NCBI RefSeq assembly: GCF_040719145.1
Contig: NZ_JBFDUZ010000005.1
Location: 284,036-348,035, forward strand
Reading direction: 5' to 3'
From: Paenibacillus sp. JQZ6Y-1
GTDB taxonomy: Bacteria; Bacillota; Bacilli; Paenibacillales; Paenibacillaceae
Length of the DNA: 64,000 nt
The position numbers were made by a program, and so were the translations under genes. The notes beneath the pieces are model-generated. The model worked only from the letters and a program-made list of their open reading frames with translations, searched no databases and was not told the origin of the DNA. Below are positions 45,359-54,926 of this stretch, in pieces (position 1 is the stretch's first letter; every line of letters begins with the position of its first letter).

Positions 45359-46735
45359 TTACTTGCCCAGACAGAATTGCGAGAAGATCTGATCAATCAA
45401 CGAATCTGGGGCAGAGTCGCCAATAATCTCGCCTAACTGCTCCCAAGCCAGACGCACATCAATCTGGATCATATCAATCGGTATGAACTGATCAGCTGCT
45501 TCGTACGCATCCTGAAGCGAACGCTTCGCCTGCTTGAGCAAGCCGATATGACGCACATTACTCACATACGTTACATCCTGCGCCTCCAGCTTACCGCCAA
45601 AGAACAACGCCGAGATCGCTTCTTCTAGCCGATCCACACCCTGCTCATCCCGAACCGACATTTCCACAATCTGCTGCTCGTCAAAATGCTGCAACAGCAC
45701 ATTACGATCCAATTGTCGTGGCAGATCGATTTTGTTCAAAATAACGATCACCTGACGACCGCTAATTTGCTGCATCAATTCAATTTCGTCCTCATGCAGC
45801 ACTTCGCTATTATTCAATACAAACAGCAGCAGATCGGCATCATTCACTGCACCACGCGAACGCTCAACCCCGATCTTCTCGACCACATCCATCGTTTCGC
45901 GGATACCTGCCGTATCTAGCAGCTTGAGCGGGATATTGTTGATCGTAACAAACTCCTCGATCACATCACGCGTTGTACCCGGAATATCCGTTACAATCGC
46001 TCGATTGTCATGCGCCAGCGCATTCAGCAGCGACGATTTGCCAACGTTAGGACGTCCTACAATCGCCGTCGTAATACCTTCACGCAAAATTTTGCCTTCG
46101 TTTGCTGTCCGCAATAGCTTATCAATCTCAGTCATAACGAGCGACGATTTTTCCTTGATAAATTCGGACGTCAACGATTCTACATCATGCTCAGGATAAT
46201 CAATATTGACCTCGATATGCGCTAACGTCTCAATCAATGTCTGCTGCAACGGCTTGATCTGACGAGACAGCTTACCTTCCACCTGCTTGAGTGCAACAGA
46301 AAAGGCACGATCCGACTTGGAACGAATCAGGTCAATGACGCCTTCCGCCTGTGATAGATCGATACGTCCATTCAAAAAGGCACGCTTTGTAAATTCACCC
46401 GGCTCAGCGATTCGTATCCGCTGCTGCAACAGAATATCCATCACACGCCGTACTGCAACCACGCCGCCGTGCGAGCTGATCTCGATCACATCCTCCATCG
46501 TAAACGAGCGCGGCGCCCGCATGATCGTTACCAGCACTTCCTCTACCTTCTCGCTAGTTTGCGGATCCATAATAAATCCATAATGAACGGTATGACTGTC
46601 TGCTTCATTCAGCGCTATTTTCCCTTTAAAAATGTGGCTAACTTCTTCCACTGCTTCCGGTCCGCTCACCCGAATGACCGATATACTTGCTTCACCGACC
46701 GCCGTAGCAATCGCTGCAATCGTATCGCTAATCAT
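45359..46735 (-). CDS. mnmE: tRNA modification GTPase MnmE (TrmE)
   Basis: 458 aa. N-terminal tetrahydrofolate-binding domain, helical domain and inserted G domain: GRPNVGKSSLLNAL, DIPGTTRD, DTAGIRE, NKID. The C-terminus QFCLGK is the conserved CxGK motif. K-dependent GTPase that works with MnmG on wobble uridine. Preceded by AGGAGAGGTG and separated from jag by a terminator. Confidence 0.98.
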   Translation of the reverse strand: MISDTIAAIATAVGEASISVIRVSGPEAVEEVSHIFKGKIALNEADSHTVHYGFIMDPQTSEKVEEVLVTIMRAPRSFTMEDVIEISSHGGVVAVRRVMDILLQQRIRIAEPGEFTKRAFLNGRIDLSQAEGVIDLIRSKSDRAFSVALKQVEGKLSRQIKPLQQTLIETLAHIEVNIDYPEHDVESLTSEFIKEKSSLVMTEIDKLLRTANEGKILREGITTAIVGRPNVGKSSLLNALAHDNRAIVTDIPGTTRDVIEEFVTINNIPLKLLDTAGIRETMDVVEKIGVERSRGAVNDADLLLFVLNNSEVLHEDEIELMQQISGRQVIVILNKIDLPRQLDRNVLLQHFDEQQIVEMSVRDEQGVDRLEEAISALFFGGKLEAQDVTYVSNVRHIGLLKQAKRSLQDAYEAADQFIPIDMIQIDVRLAWEQLGEIIGDSAPDSLIDQIFSQFCLGK

Positions 46736-46802
46736 GATACTGGTTCACCTCTCCTTGATCTGTTCAGCTTATTCTCTATAGAAACTTGTGTTTAGAAATG
46801 AT

Positions 46803-46850
46803 TAAAGAAAAAGCAATGATTCTCTGCCCTCAGGCAAAAAATCATTGCAT
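46803..46850 (-). terminator. Terminator of the yidC-jag unit
   Basis: GCAATGATT / AATCATTGC outer stem and TGCC/GGCA inner stem, then TTTTTCTTT on the minus strand. mnmE must then have its own promoter in 46736-46802. Confidence 0.8.
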
Positions 46851-47011
46851 CACATCCTGACTTCCGAAACGGCAGTCAGCGATTATTATCTCTGTATAGC
46901 CTGATTACTCAGACAATGGATTGGAAGCTAAATCATACATGATCATCGCTTGCTTGTACTCTTTACTTGGCACTTACAAACCAAGTTCAGCAAAATGAAT
47001 GGCTCATAACC

Positions 47012-47803
47012 TTAACGCAGCGTAATGACCACACGACGATTCGGTTCATCACCTTTACTCGCCGTTTTCACCTTGTTATGGTTTTGCAAGCGAGCATGGA
47101 TCACTTTCCGCTCCTGCGATGACATCGGTTCTAGTACGACTTCCTTACCAGAACGAATCACCTTGCCAGCAAGACGATCTGCCAGCTCCTCCAGCGTCTT
47201 GCGCCGACGATCGCGGAAGTTTTCGGCATCCAGCATAATGCGGATGTATTTGTCTGAATAGCGGTTGGCTACGATATTCACCAGATACTGAAGAGCATCC
47301 AGCGTCTGTCCGCGCCGCCCGATCAGCAGACCCAGATCACTACCGGAAATGCTCATCACATAACCGTCGCGTCCGCGCTTCACATCCACATCCAGCTCCA
47401 AACCGATACTTTCGCCAACCTCGCGGATAAACTGTACGGCTTCATCGCATGCCTCCGAAGTCGCTGCCGCCCGAGAAACGGACGACTGCGGCTCATCCCA
47501 TACTTTGCCATCGTCGCCGACAGGCAGTACACCGGAGGTAACCGGATTTGACTTGCTGCGTTCCTTGTCTGTTAACTCGATCGCCGGACGTGGTGCACTG
47601 CTAGGGATACCGACTGGCTTGGACTGCGTTTCCACTACGGTCAGCTCCACTTTGGCAGGCTTCACGCCGATCAAACCGAGAAATCCTTTGGATGGTGCTT
47701 GCAGCACCTTCACCTGAACATGTTCTTTGGTCGTATGCAATTGGGCAAGCCCTTCTGCAATAGCATCATCAACTGTTTTTCCAGACGCAATGACTGTAGT
47801 CAT
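47012..47803 (-). CDS. jag: RNA-binding protein Jag/KhpB (SpoIIIJ-associated)
   Basis: 263 aa. Jag-N domain (VIASGKTVDDAIAEGLAQLHTTKEHVQVKVLQAPSKGFLG), a variable linker about 65-115, KH domain (DLGLLIGRRGQTLDALQYLVN) and R3H (RRVVITLR end; RKTLEELADRLAGKV.. EPMSSQERKVIH). Binds RNA and affects division and cell-wall growth in Firmicutes. 74 nt after yidC. Confidence 0.95.
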   Translation of the reverse strand: MTTVIASGKTVDDAIAEGLAQLHTTKEHVQVKVLQAPSKGFLGLIGVKPAKVELTVVETQSKPVGIPSSAPRPAIELTDKERSKSNPVTSGVLPVGDDGKVWDEPQSSVSRAAATSEACDEAVQFIREVGESIGLELDVDVKRGRDGYVMSISGSDLGLLIGRRGQTLDALQYLVNIVANRYSDKYIRIMLDAENFRDRRRKTLEELADRLAGKVIRSGKEVVLEPMSSQERKVIHARLQNHNKVKTASKGDEPNRRVVITLR

Positions 47804-47876
47804 CTATATGTTCGGCCCTCCTCAATCGTAGTAGGGATACTCAGGAACATTCCGGATTTCGGTAAAGGTAATGATA

Positions 47877-48737
47877 TTAACGACGTTTCTTTTTGGATTT
47901 CTTTTTGTTGCGGTTTTTGTTGCCCGCTTTGGACGTATTGCCGCTTGTATCCACAGCGACACCCAGATCGGTAACGATCGGTTGGTTGTTGCGATACAGG
48001 AAGTAGTTTTGCACGATGGTATAGATGTTACTGTATACCCAGTACAGTGGCAGGGCAGCAGGGAAGCTCCACGACATGATGGCGATGATTACCGGATAGA
48101 TGTACATCATCATTTGCATCGGACCTTGCATCGATGCAGGGTTCATTTTCATCATCATCCATGTTTGCAGGAATGTCGTAGCAGCAGCGATAATCGGCAG
48201 GATATGCCATTTATCTGGCTCACCCAGTTGGAGCCATAAGAACGTATGCTCACGAAGAGCACTATTATAAATAATCGCGTTGTACAGGGCGATGAAAATC
48301 GGCATCTGAATCAGCAGCGGGAAACATCCGGCAGCCGGATTGATCTGATTTTCTTGGAACAGCTTCATAGTCTCCGCTTGTTGCTTTTGCGGATCGTCTT
48401 TGTACTGTTCACGCAGTTTTTGCAGCTGCGGCTGAATCGCCTGCATCGCTTTCGAACTTCTCACCTGTTTGAGCGTCAACGGCAAAATCAGTGTACGTAC
48501 AATCAACACCAGGACGAGGACGGCCAGACCATATTCACCATTAAACCAATCGGCGAATGTGTCCAGGGCGTAGGCAAACCAGTATACGACATAGCGGTTC
48601 CACCATCCGTGGTTTAATAAATCTGCTGTTGTATGGGTTTGTACCGTACTTGGCGTACAACCAGCCAACAGGGCTACCACTGCAAATGCAGCGATAAGGA
48701 GAAACCATTTTCCTCCACGAGTCTTCAATTGCGACAC
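47877..48737 (-). CDS. yidC: Membrane protein insertase YidC (SpoIIIJ/OxaA)
   Basis: 286 aa with a GTG start. Lipoprotein signal peptide ending in LLAGC (Cys about 27), then five membrane segments with the YidC/Oxa1 core: FNGEYGLAVLVLVLIVRTLILPLTLKQVRSSKAMQAIQPQ, including the hydrophilic-groove Arg, and NQINPAAGCFPLLIQMPIFIALYNAI. Basic C-terminal tail KNRNKKKSKKKRR. Inserts membrane proteins alone or with SecYEG. Confidence 0.97.
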   Translation of the reverse strand: MSQLKTRGGKWFLLIAAFAVVALLAGCTPSTVQTHTTADLLNHGWWNRYVVYWFAYALDTFADWFNGEYGLAVLVLVLIVRTLILPLTLKQVRSSKAMQAIQPQLQKLREQYKDDPQKQQAETMKLFQENQINPAAGCFPLLIQMPIFIALYNAIIYNSALREHTFLWLQLGEPDKWHILPIIAAATTFLQTWMMMKMNPASMQGPMQMMMYIYPVIIAIMSWSFPAALPLYWVYSNIYTIVQNYFLYRNNQPIVTDLGVAVDTSGNTSKAGNKNRNKKKSKKKRR

Positions 48738-48813
48738 TTCAAAACCCCTCTCTTGACCATTGCATTTCCTTGCAAATCATATCATATTTGACAGCACAAA
48801 TAAACCGAAAGCG

Positions 48814-49164
48814 TTACCGTCCTGGGCGTTTTAGCAGGGAAGATTTGCGAAGCACATGCAAAATGCTTTTTTCTAGATCTTTATAAGGAAGCGACAATGC
48901 CCCTTTGCGGACAATAAATACCATATCGATATGTGGCACGATCTCATGCGCATGATGACGCACGATCTCCTTGACCACACGACGCATCCGGTTACGAACG
49001 ACGGCATTGCCGACTTTTTTGCTGACTGAAATGCCTGCCCGAAACTCTTCAATACCCTTTTTGTGAAACCAGTACACAACAAACTGGTGATTGGCAAAAG
49101 ACCGTCCGTGACGGTAAACGCGGCTGAAATCAGCGCGATTGCGTAAACGCAGCTTTTTTTGCAC
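48814..49164 (-). CDS. rnpA: Ribonuclease P protein component
   Basis: 116 aa, GTG start after GAGGAG. KKLRLRNRADFSRVYRHGRSFANHQFVVYW and the RNR motif VSKKVGNAVVRNRMRRVVKEIVR identify RnpA. Helps the RNase P RNA cut tRNA 5' leaders. The gap to rpmH is wide (361 nt) with a terminator, while to yidC it is 76 nt. Confidence 0.97.
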   Translation of the reverse strand: MQKKLRLRNRADFSRVYRHGRSFANHQFVVYWFHKKGIEEFRAGISVSKKVGNAVVRNRMRRVVKEIVRHHAHEIVPHIDMVFIVRKGALSLPYKDLEKSILHVLRKSSLLKRPGR

Positions 49165-49488
49165 CGTACATTCTCCTCAACTCCAGCGTCGGACGACCAC
49201 AACGCATGTTTCATTACACAAACCTTTTTGTGAAGCGAATAAGCTCCGTTGATTGGTATCTTAACTAGCTGTATGCCTAAACAGCCAATCCACCGCTGTA
49301 TCCGGTTGCATGTTTATCATTTCCTTTTATAGAAATCTGCCAACCGTTCAAACGGACGTCAATGTGGCTTAACGTGAGCAATGGATCAACCGGTAATCTG
49401 TTTCACCTATTCGTCCTCCGCCGACGGCACAATCATAGCAGTGATTGTATCGCCGACGTACCCTATAGGGCAACGAATCCATATACTA
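49165..49488. other. Long rpmH-rnpA gap
   Basis: About 325 nt without a gene in a spot that is usually short. It may hold a separate rnpA promoter, but I cannot place one. Confidence 0.5.
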
Positions 49489-49516
49489 AGAAAAAAAGAC
49501 CACCGTAGTGGTCTTT
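49489..49516 (-). terminator. Terminator of rpmH
   Basis: AAAGACCAC-TACG-GTGGTCTTT hairpin followed by a T7 run on the minus strand, 10 nt past the rpmH stop. Confidence 0.9.
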
Positions 49517-49525
49517 GTGTACATA

Positions 49526-49660
49526 TTAGGCGCTGATGACTTTTCTGCCTTTAAGGCGACGAGCCGCCAGCACTTTACGGCCGTTTTTCGTACTCATTCT
49601 TTTACGGAATCCGTGTACTTTGCTACGTTTTCTTACGTTTGGTTTGAATGTCGGTCTCAT
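49526..49660 (-). CDS. rpmH: 50S ribosomal protein bL34
   Basis: 44 aa from ATG 49660, with GGAGGTG 4 nt upstream. The sequence [20 protein letters not shown] through [12 protein letters not shown] is bL34. Too short for most ORF cut-offs but fully conserved, and in its usual place opposite dnaA. Confidence 0.97.
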   Translation of the reverse strand: MRPTFKPNVRKRSKVHGFRKRMSTKNGRKVLAARRLKGRKVISA

Positions 49661-50004
49661 ATTGTGCACCTCCTTGCAGGTAATTATATCCCATATTGAT
49701 TCTATGTCTGCTCACATAAAAATACCATTTTATATTTAATCATGGAAATGACCATGCCGTCAATGGATTTTCCGCAATTCCTTAAAAATAAATAAAAAAG
49801 GGCTACATCCCCTTCTGATATATCGAACATCAAACGCCCAAAACCCGCGCCCTGCTTGCATTCGCAACATATTTTGGAAAAGGACAAAATATAGCTTGTA
49901 TTTGACCTCCTGCTTCCATCAGACGTCGCTCGCAGTCTGCTCAACATATATGATACAACTACTATTAAGAAGAATTTATTTTATATATTAGAAAAGAGGG
50001 ATCT
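49661..50004. other. rpmH upstream region
   Basis: 344 nt between the divergent rpmH and TPR-SMI1 genes. A minus-strand TTGACG near 49760 may be the -35 of rpmH, but the -10 is unclear. A weak AAGGG/CCCTT hairpin at 49798-49814 is noted. No DnaA boxes. Confidence 0.45.
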
Positions 50005-50952
50005 ATGGTGGATCATCAATTGCTGGAAGAGCTGGATCAATGGCGACAGGATGAATTATATTGGCCAATCATTCAACGGATCGAAAAGATTCCACAGCAG
50101 GAACGTACATATGAACTGAACGAACGACTGATCACCGCCTACAATAACGAGGAAGATTATAAAGCAGCGTTGGAAGTACTAACAGCTACCGCTGCCGAAG
50201 GCGAACAGGATGCCAGATGGCATTTCCTTTTCGGATTCGCCTGTTATTATCTGGCTCGTTACGATCAGGCGCTGGCTGCTTTTACACAAGCAGATCGGCT
50301 ACAGCCGGAAAATGAACAAACCGAACAATGGTTGGAGGAAACTCGCATTCGGGTAGACCAAACGAACAAAGATCGTATGCGTTATGAACAGGATCAGCAA
50401 GCATGGGAGCAGCAGTACAGCAATCAACCGCCATTTAGCAATTTTGATCTTCCTTCGTTCTGGGGTGATCAGCAAAAGGAGCATGAACCATTCTCAGATA
50501 CCAAAGTCTCCGCTGCTCTGGATGAACAGCTTATTTTGTCCGTAGAACAGAAGCTTGGTTATAAACTGCCGCATTCGTATCTTGTGCTCATAAACAGTCA
50601 AAATGGCGGTATACCAGCACGCACTGCGTTTCCATTGCCCTATTCGGAAGAAGATGATATACACAATGTCGCCATTGATAGCATTTTGGGCATGGATTTA
50701 GACGACGAAGATTCCATAGGTGAGAAAAGCCGATTTATGATTGAAGACTGGGGCTACCCCGATCTGGGCATTGTCGTTTGTGATTGCCCATCTGCTGGGC
50801 ATGATGTAATTATGCTGGATTACCGATTTTGTGGACCGCAAGGCGAACCCTGTGTGATTCATGTGAATCAGGAAGATGATTACCGGATCACCTATCTGGC
50901 TCCCCATTTCGAAGCCTTTATCCGCGGTTTAGAAGTAGAAGACTATATTTGA
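50005..50952 (+). CDS. TPR-like and SMI1/KNR4 domain protein
   Basis: 315 aa after AGAGGG. Residues about 20-115 are TPR-like helical pairs (ARWHFLFGFACYYLARYDQALAAFTQADRLQPEN). A Gln-rich linker follows, then an SMI1/KNR4 domain (about 165-310: LSVEQKLGYKLPHSYLVLINSQNGG.. IVVCDCPSAGHDVIMLDYRFCGPQGEPCVIHVNQEDDYRITYLAPHFEAFIRGL). In bacteria this fold often serves as immunity to secreted toxins, but many copies are of unknown role. There is no toxin next to it. It stands alone, closed by a strong terminator before oriC. Confidence 0.85.
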   Translation: MVDHQLLEELDQWRQDELYWPIIQRIEKIPQQERTYELNERLITAYNNEEDYKAALEVLTATAAEGEQDARWHFLFGFACYYLARYDQALAAFTQADRLQPENEQTEQWLEETRIRVDQTNKDRMRYEQDQQAWEQQYSNQPPFSNFDLPSFWGDQQKEHEPFSDTKVSAALDEQLILSVEQKLGYKLPHSYLVLINSQNGGIPARTAFPLPYSEEDDIHNVAIDSILGMDLDDEDSIGEKSRFMIEDWGYPDLGIVVCDCPSAGHDVIMLDYRFCGPQGEPCVIHVNQEDDYRITYLAPHFEAFIRGLEVEDYI

Positions 50953-51138
50953 ACCTATAGTTGAACTGTGAAATGAAAGAAGCACAGTCCTATAGAAAAC
51001 TAAACATTCCAGCTAGCGGTGCAAATCTTAGGCAAAAGATTGCTACAGCCATTCATATCTCACTATAAGAAAATCGTAACCTCAGTGATTCGGAAGGGTA
51101 GCAGCGAATCGCATCTCTCTATACTACATTCCAATTTC

Positions 51139-51178
51139 CAAAAGACGACTTCGGTATATACCGAAGTCGTCTTTTTAC
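51139..51178. terminator. Bidirectional terminator left of oriC
   Basis: AAAGACGACTTCGGT / ACCGAAGTCGTCTTT 15-bp perfect stem, loop ATAT, with A and T runs on either side; shields the origin from incoming transcripts. Confidence 0.9.
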
Positions 51179-51240
51179 GTTCGCGTAAATATATCAGAGC
51201 GAACTAGTTCGTTTCATAAAACCGAAGAGGGGTTTGTCAT

Positions 51241-51586
51241 TTATCCACAAACCATTTCCAAGCCAAACTTATACACAGTTATCCACCAACAGCGAAATTG
51301 TCTGTGAATAGTGAAAATTATTTTTCCACAACTCACCGTCAGGTTCCGAACAAACTATAAACAATATCTTGTGGTGTGCATAACTTTTATACACAACAGA
51401 TTGAATTTGTGGATAAATTATCGGTTTTCGTTGAAATACAAGGCTCTTTTTGCTATTATGATATTGTTTTCGTTGTGAATAGAGAATGTGAATAGAAAAA
51501 TTATCAACAGCCTGTGGATAAAGTTGTGAACAATTTCATCTTATCCATTTTTTACTTTATCCACCGATTGGGTATTCTGGGGATAA
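51241..51586. promoter_or_regulatory. oriC, upstream DnaA-box cluster
   Basis: Consensus or near-consensus boxes: TTATCCACA at 51241 (plus), 51408-51416 and 51513-51521 (minus); TTATACACA at 51269 and 51387; TTATGCACA at 51375-51383 (minus); TTATCCACC at 51279 and 51557. Several one-off variants (51322, 51474, 51487, 51501, 51525) fill the rest. This is the incA/incB side of a Bacillus-type bipartite origin. Confidence 0.93.
51431..51459 (+). promoter_or_regulatory. dnaA promoter
   Basis: TTGAAA (51431-51436), 17 nt, TATTAT (51454-51459). It is flanked by DnaA boxes, as expected for autoregulation. Confidence 0.75.
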
Positions 51587-51676
51587 TTCGACATCATTAA
51601 TCATAGCAATTTTCATCATTTCCGATATCTGCGCATGGCTTCAGCCACATTGGAAGTTTAAAAGGAGTGACAGTCT

Positions 51677-53029
51677 GTGGACAGCCATACCTCCGAATTA
51701 TGGCAGCAAATACTATCGATTATTCAGACAAAACTCAGCAAGCCGAGTTTTGACACCTGGTTCAAGGCAACCAAAGCGCTGACATTTACGGAAAACTCAA
51801 TCGTTATCTCAGCACCGACCACCTTCGCCGTTGAATGGCTAGAAAGCCGGTATACCAAACTAGTCAGCTCCACGGTTTTTGAATTTTTGGGAAGACAGGT
51901 TGATGTGAAATTTGTCATTGAGGAAGCTGTTCCGGAAGAAGCTCTCATCCCGCAGCAGGCACCGGTTCAACCGGCAGCCGTGCAAACGGAAGAGCCACTC
52001 GCCAACATGCTGAATCCCAAATATACATTCGATACATTCGTCATTGGGGCGGGCAACCGTTTTGCCCATGCAGCCTCGCTGGCGGTCGCCGAAGCGCCAG
52101 CCAAAGCGTACAATCCGCTGTTTTTGTACGGTGGTGTCGGTCTCGGCAAAACGCATTTGATGCACGCGATCGGTCACTACATTTTGCAGCACAATCCCAA
52201 TAGCAAAGTTGTGTACATTTCCTCCGAGAAATTTACGAATGAATTTATTAACTCGATTCGTGACAACCGCGGGGAAAGCTTCCGCAACAAATACCGGAAT
52301 ATCGACATTCTGCTGATTGATGATATTCAATTTTTGGCGGGTAAAGAGTCGACACAAGAGGAATTTTTCCATACGTTTAACGCGCTGCACGAGGAAAGCA
52401 AGCAGATCATCATTTCCAGTGACCGGCCGCCAAAGGAAATTCCGACGCTCGAAGAACGATTGCGTTCGCGGTTTGAGTGGGGTTTGATTACGGATATTCA
52501 GCCTCCTGATCTGGAGACACGGATTGCGATTTTGCGGAAAAAAGCGAAAGCGGAAAATCTGGATATTCCCAACGAAGCGATGATGTATATCGCCAATCAG
52601 ATCGACACGAATATCCGTGAGCTGGAAGGCGCTCTCATCCGTGTAGTGGCGTATTCGTCGCTCACCAACCAAGATGTGACATCGCATCTGGCAGCGGAAG
52701 CACTGAAAGATATTATTCCTTCCAGCCGTCCTAAAATCATTACAATTCAAGACATTCAGCAACGAGTTGGCGAATATTACAATCTCAAGCTGGAAGATTT
52801 CAAAGCACGCAAGCGGACCAAAGCAGTTGCCTTTCCACGGCAAATCGCTATGTATCTGTCACGCGAGCTGACCGACTATTCCTTACCGAAGATTGGCGAA
52901 GCTTTTGGTGGACGTGACCATACAACCGTCATTCACGCACACGAAAAAATAACCCAATCGCTCAAATCCGACCAGGAATTGTTTAAAGTGGTCAACAACC
53001 TGATGGACAAGATCAAAAATCCATCCTGA
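51677..53029 (+). CDS. dnaA: Chromosomal replication initiator DnaA
   Basis: 450 aa, GTG start after AAAAGGAGTGA. Domain I ([22 protein letters not shown]), a short domain II, AAA+ domain III ([29 protein letters not shown]; Walker [12 protein letters not shown]; Walker [15 protein letters not shown]) and domain IV with [16 protein letters not shown] for DnaA-box contact. Forms the helix that opens oriC. Confidence 0.99.
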   Translation: MDSHTSELWQQILSIIQTKLSKPSFDTWFKATKALTFTENSIVISAPTTFAVEWLESRYTKLVSSTVFEFLGRQVDVKFVIEEAVPEEALIPQQAPVQPAAVQTEEPLANMLNPKYTFDTFVIGAGNRFAHAASLAVAEAPAKAYNPLFLYGGVGLGKTHLMHAIGHYILQHNPNSKVVYISSEKFTNEFINSIRDNRGESFRNKYRNIDILLIDDIQFLAGKESTQEEFFHTFNALHEESKQIIISSDRPPKEIPTLEERLRSRFEWGLITDIQPPDLETRIAILRKKAKAENLDIPNEAMMYIANQIDTNIRELEGALIRVVAYSSLTNQDVTSHLAAEALKDIIPSSRPKIITIQDIQQRVGEYYNLKLEDFKARKRTKAVAFPRQIAMYLSRELTDYSLPKIGEAFGGRDHTTVIHAHEKITQSLKSDQELFKVVNNLMDKIKNPS

Positions 53030-53041
53030 ACAACAACAAGC

Positions 53042-53160
53042 CTATACACACTTTATACACATGTGGATAGGCTTAATTTTATGCCGTCATGACTGGGCTG
53101 AAGTGGGTTATCCACATATTCACCGCCCCTACTACGATTACTACTATATTTTAAATATAT
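53042..53160 (+). promoter_or_regulatory. oriC, unwinding region between dnaA and dnaN
   Basis: Boxes at 53042 (CTATACACA), 53053-53061 (TTATACACA), 53062-53070 (minus, one mismatch) and 53108-53116 (TTATCCACA). Then a GC patch CACCGCCC and a run of triplets CTA CTA CGA TTA CTA CTA (53129-53146), matching the DnaA-trio motif, leading into the AT-rich TATATTTTAAATATATA (53144-53162). Confidence 0.85.
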
Positions 53161-53242
53161 ACTTCTTACTAAAACGCACCTCACGGTGCATGTGTAAAAA
53201 GGATATCGCAAAGCATGAATGATGCTGATTAGGAGTGAAACT

Positions 53243-54385
53243 ATGAAGATCCAAATCTCGAAAAACTATTTGAATGAATCGATACAACATGTATCCAAAG
53301 CTATTTCCAGTCGTACTACGATCCCTATCCTGAGCGGTATCAAATTCGACGTGAACTATGCAGGTGTAACATTGACCGCTAGCGATACAGACATTTCTAT
53401 CCAATCGTTTATCCCAGCAGAAGATGCAGACAAAACGATTGTACAGATCGACCGCCCAGGCAGCGTCGTATTGCCAGCCAAATTCTTTGTAGAAATCATC
53501 AAAAAACTGCCATCTCAAGAAATCGAAATGGAAGTCAAAGATGGATTTCAAACGTTCATCCGTGCAGGTGCCACCGATATTCAACTCGTTGGTCTGGACC
53601 CAGAAGAATTCCCGGTACTGCCAAACATCGAAGAAAATCAGCAAATTTCCGTTCCAGGCGATCTGTTGAAAAATATGATCAAACAAACCGCATTCTCCAT
53701 CTCCACACAGGAAACAACACCGATCCTGACTGGTGTGCTGTGGAATCTGGCGGATAGCGAATTGAAATTTGTCGCTACCGATCGTCACCGTCTGGCAAGT
53801 CGCACAGTTAATCTGGGTAACGAAACCGATGTTCGTTTCAGCAATGTAGTTATCGCTGGTAAAACGCTGAACGAACTGAGCAAAATCATTCCCGATCAAA
53901 ATCAGCTACTGGATATCGTCGTTGCCGACAACCAAGTGCTGTTCAAAATCGACCGCGTATTGTTCTACTCCCGCATTCTGGATGGAACCTACCCAGATAC
54001 GTCGAAAATCATTCCGACCAGTTTCAAAACCGAACTGGTGATGGATACAAAAAAACTAGCGGATTCGATTGACCGTGCATACTTGCTGTCTCGTGAAGAA
54101 AAAACAAACATTGTCCGCATGCAAACGCTGGAAAATGGCGCTGTTGAGATCTCCTCCAGCTCTTCCGAGCTCGGCCGCGTTACCGAGCAGCTGGATATTG
54201 CGCGTTTTGATGGGGAACCGCTGCGCATCTCGTTCAACTCCAAATATATGCTGGATGTACTGAAAGTGATCGAAAGCGAGCAATTGTCGATCCAGTTTAC
54301 TGGCATCATGAGCCCAATTATCATCAAGCCACTGGACGAAAGCCGTAGCCTGTATATCATCCTGCCATACCGTACAACGAACTGA
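53243..54385 (+). CDS. dnaN: DNA polymerase III sliding clamp (beta subunit)
   Basis: 380 aa from ATG 53243 (AGGAGTGA). Three clamp repeats: MKIQISKNYLNESIQHVSKAISSRTTIPILSGIKF, TAFSISTQETTPILTGVLWN with TDRHRLASR, and the C-terminal IMSPIIIKPLDESRSLYIILPYRT. Ring that tethers polymerase to DNA. Follows dnaA across the oriC unwinding region. Confidence 0.99.
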   Translation: MKIQISKNYLNESIQHVSKAISSRTTIPILSGIKFDVNYAGVTLTASDTDISIQSFIPAEDADKTIVQIDRPGSVVLPAKFFVEIIKKLPSQEIEMEVKDGFQTFIRAGATDIQLVGLDPEEFPVLPNIEENQQISVPGDLLKNMIKQTAFSISTQETTPILTGVLWNLADSELKFVATDRHRLASRTVNLGNETDVRFSNVVIAGKTLNELSKIIPDQNQLLDIVVADNQVLFKIDRVLFYSRILDGTYPDTSKIIPTSFKTELVMDTKKLADSIDRAYLLSREEKTNIVRMQTLENGAVEISSSSSELGRVTEQLDIARFDGEPLRISFNSKYMLDVLKVIESEQLSIQFTGIMSPIIIKPLDESRSLYIILPYRTTN

Positions 54386-54404
54386 TATGCATAAATAAAC
54401 AGGT

Positions 54405-54454
54405 TTATACACGACCGAAACGTGGAAGAAAAAAACTTATTCACATGTGTATAA
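54405..54454. promoter_or_regulatory. DnaA boxes between dnaN and yaaA
   Basis: TTATTCACA (54437-54445) directly abuts TGTGTATAA (54446-54454, minus) head to head, and TTATACACG lies at 54405. Three sites in 50 bp, outside both usual oriC clusters. Confidence 0.65.
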
Positions 54455-54489
54455 ATATCTTTACAGCATGTCCACTCCACAAAGACACG

Positions 54490-54528
54490 TCATGTAGGGC
54501 TGCCCTCGAGGCAGCCTTTATCATGACC
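54490..54528 (+). terminator. Hairpin after dnaN
   Basis: GGCTGCC-CTCGA-GGCAGCC inner stem then TTTA, enclosed by an outer GTCATG/CATGAC pairing. It may partly end dnaA-dnaN transcripts. Confidence 0.6.
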
Positions 54529-54690
54529 TTTACCCCCTGCCTTCTGGCAAAATAACGAAAAATAGCCGGGTACTTTGCCCATAACCGTAGTAGTGCATGC
54601 TTGGACTATGGTATGATGCAAAGACCTGGCTATTCATTTCTGAGCGGCCCTAATTAATCAGTCATCCCGAAAGGACGGTTTATCCCTATT

Positions 54691-54909
54691 ATGAAAATGA
54701 TTTCGATTTCGACGGAATATATTAAGCTAGACCAATTTTTGAAACTGGCGGATTGCGTATCCACAGGAGGAAGCGCCAAAGCATTGCTGCAAGAACAGAT
54801 GGTCAAAGTGAACGGAGAGCTGGAAGAGCGTCGTGGTCGCAAGCTGTATGCTGGGGATGAAGTGGACGTGCAAGGCGAAGGCAAATTCAAGGTTCAACGT
54901 GAGCAATAA
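54691..54909 (+). CDS. yaaA: S4 domain protein YaaA (RlbA-like)
   Basis: 72 aa, a single S4 RNA-binding domain: KLDQFLKLADCVSTGGSAKALLQEQMVKVNGELEERRGRKLYAGDEV. Conserved between dnaN and recF; in related bacteria it is linked to late 50S assembly. The ribosome site is weak (AAAGGA about 15 nt away). Confidence 0.93.
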   Translation: MKMISISTEYIKLDQFLKLADCVSTGGSAKALLQEQMVKVNGELEERRGRKLYAGDEVDVQGEGKFKVQREQ

Positions 54910-54926
54910 ACCGGAGGATTGTACCG

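Noticed and set aside
49795..49815. AAGGG/CCCTT hairpin with T run upstream of rpmH
   Set aside because: Five-pair stem only and no gene upstream on that strand to terminate.
51019..51207. Short plus-strand ORF after the TPR-SMI1 gene
   Set aside because: Covers the perfect bidirectional terminator and lacks a ribosome site.
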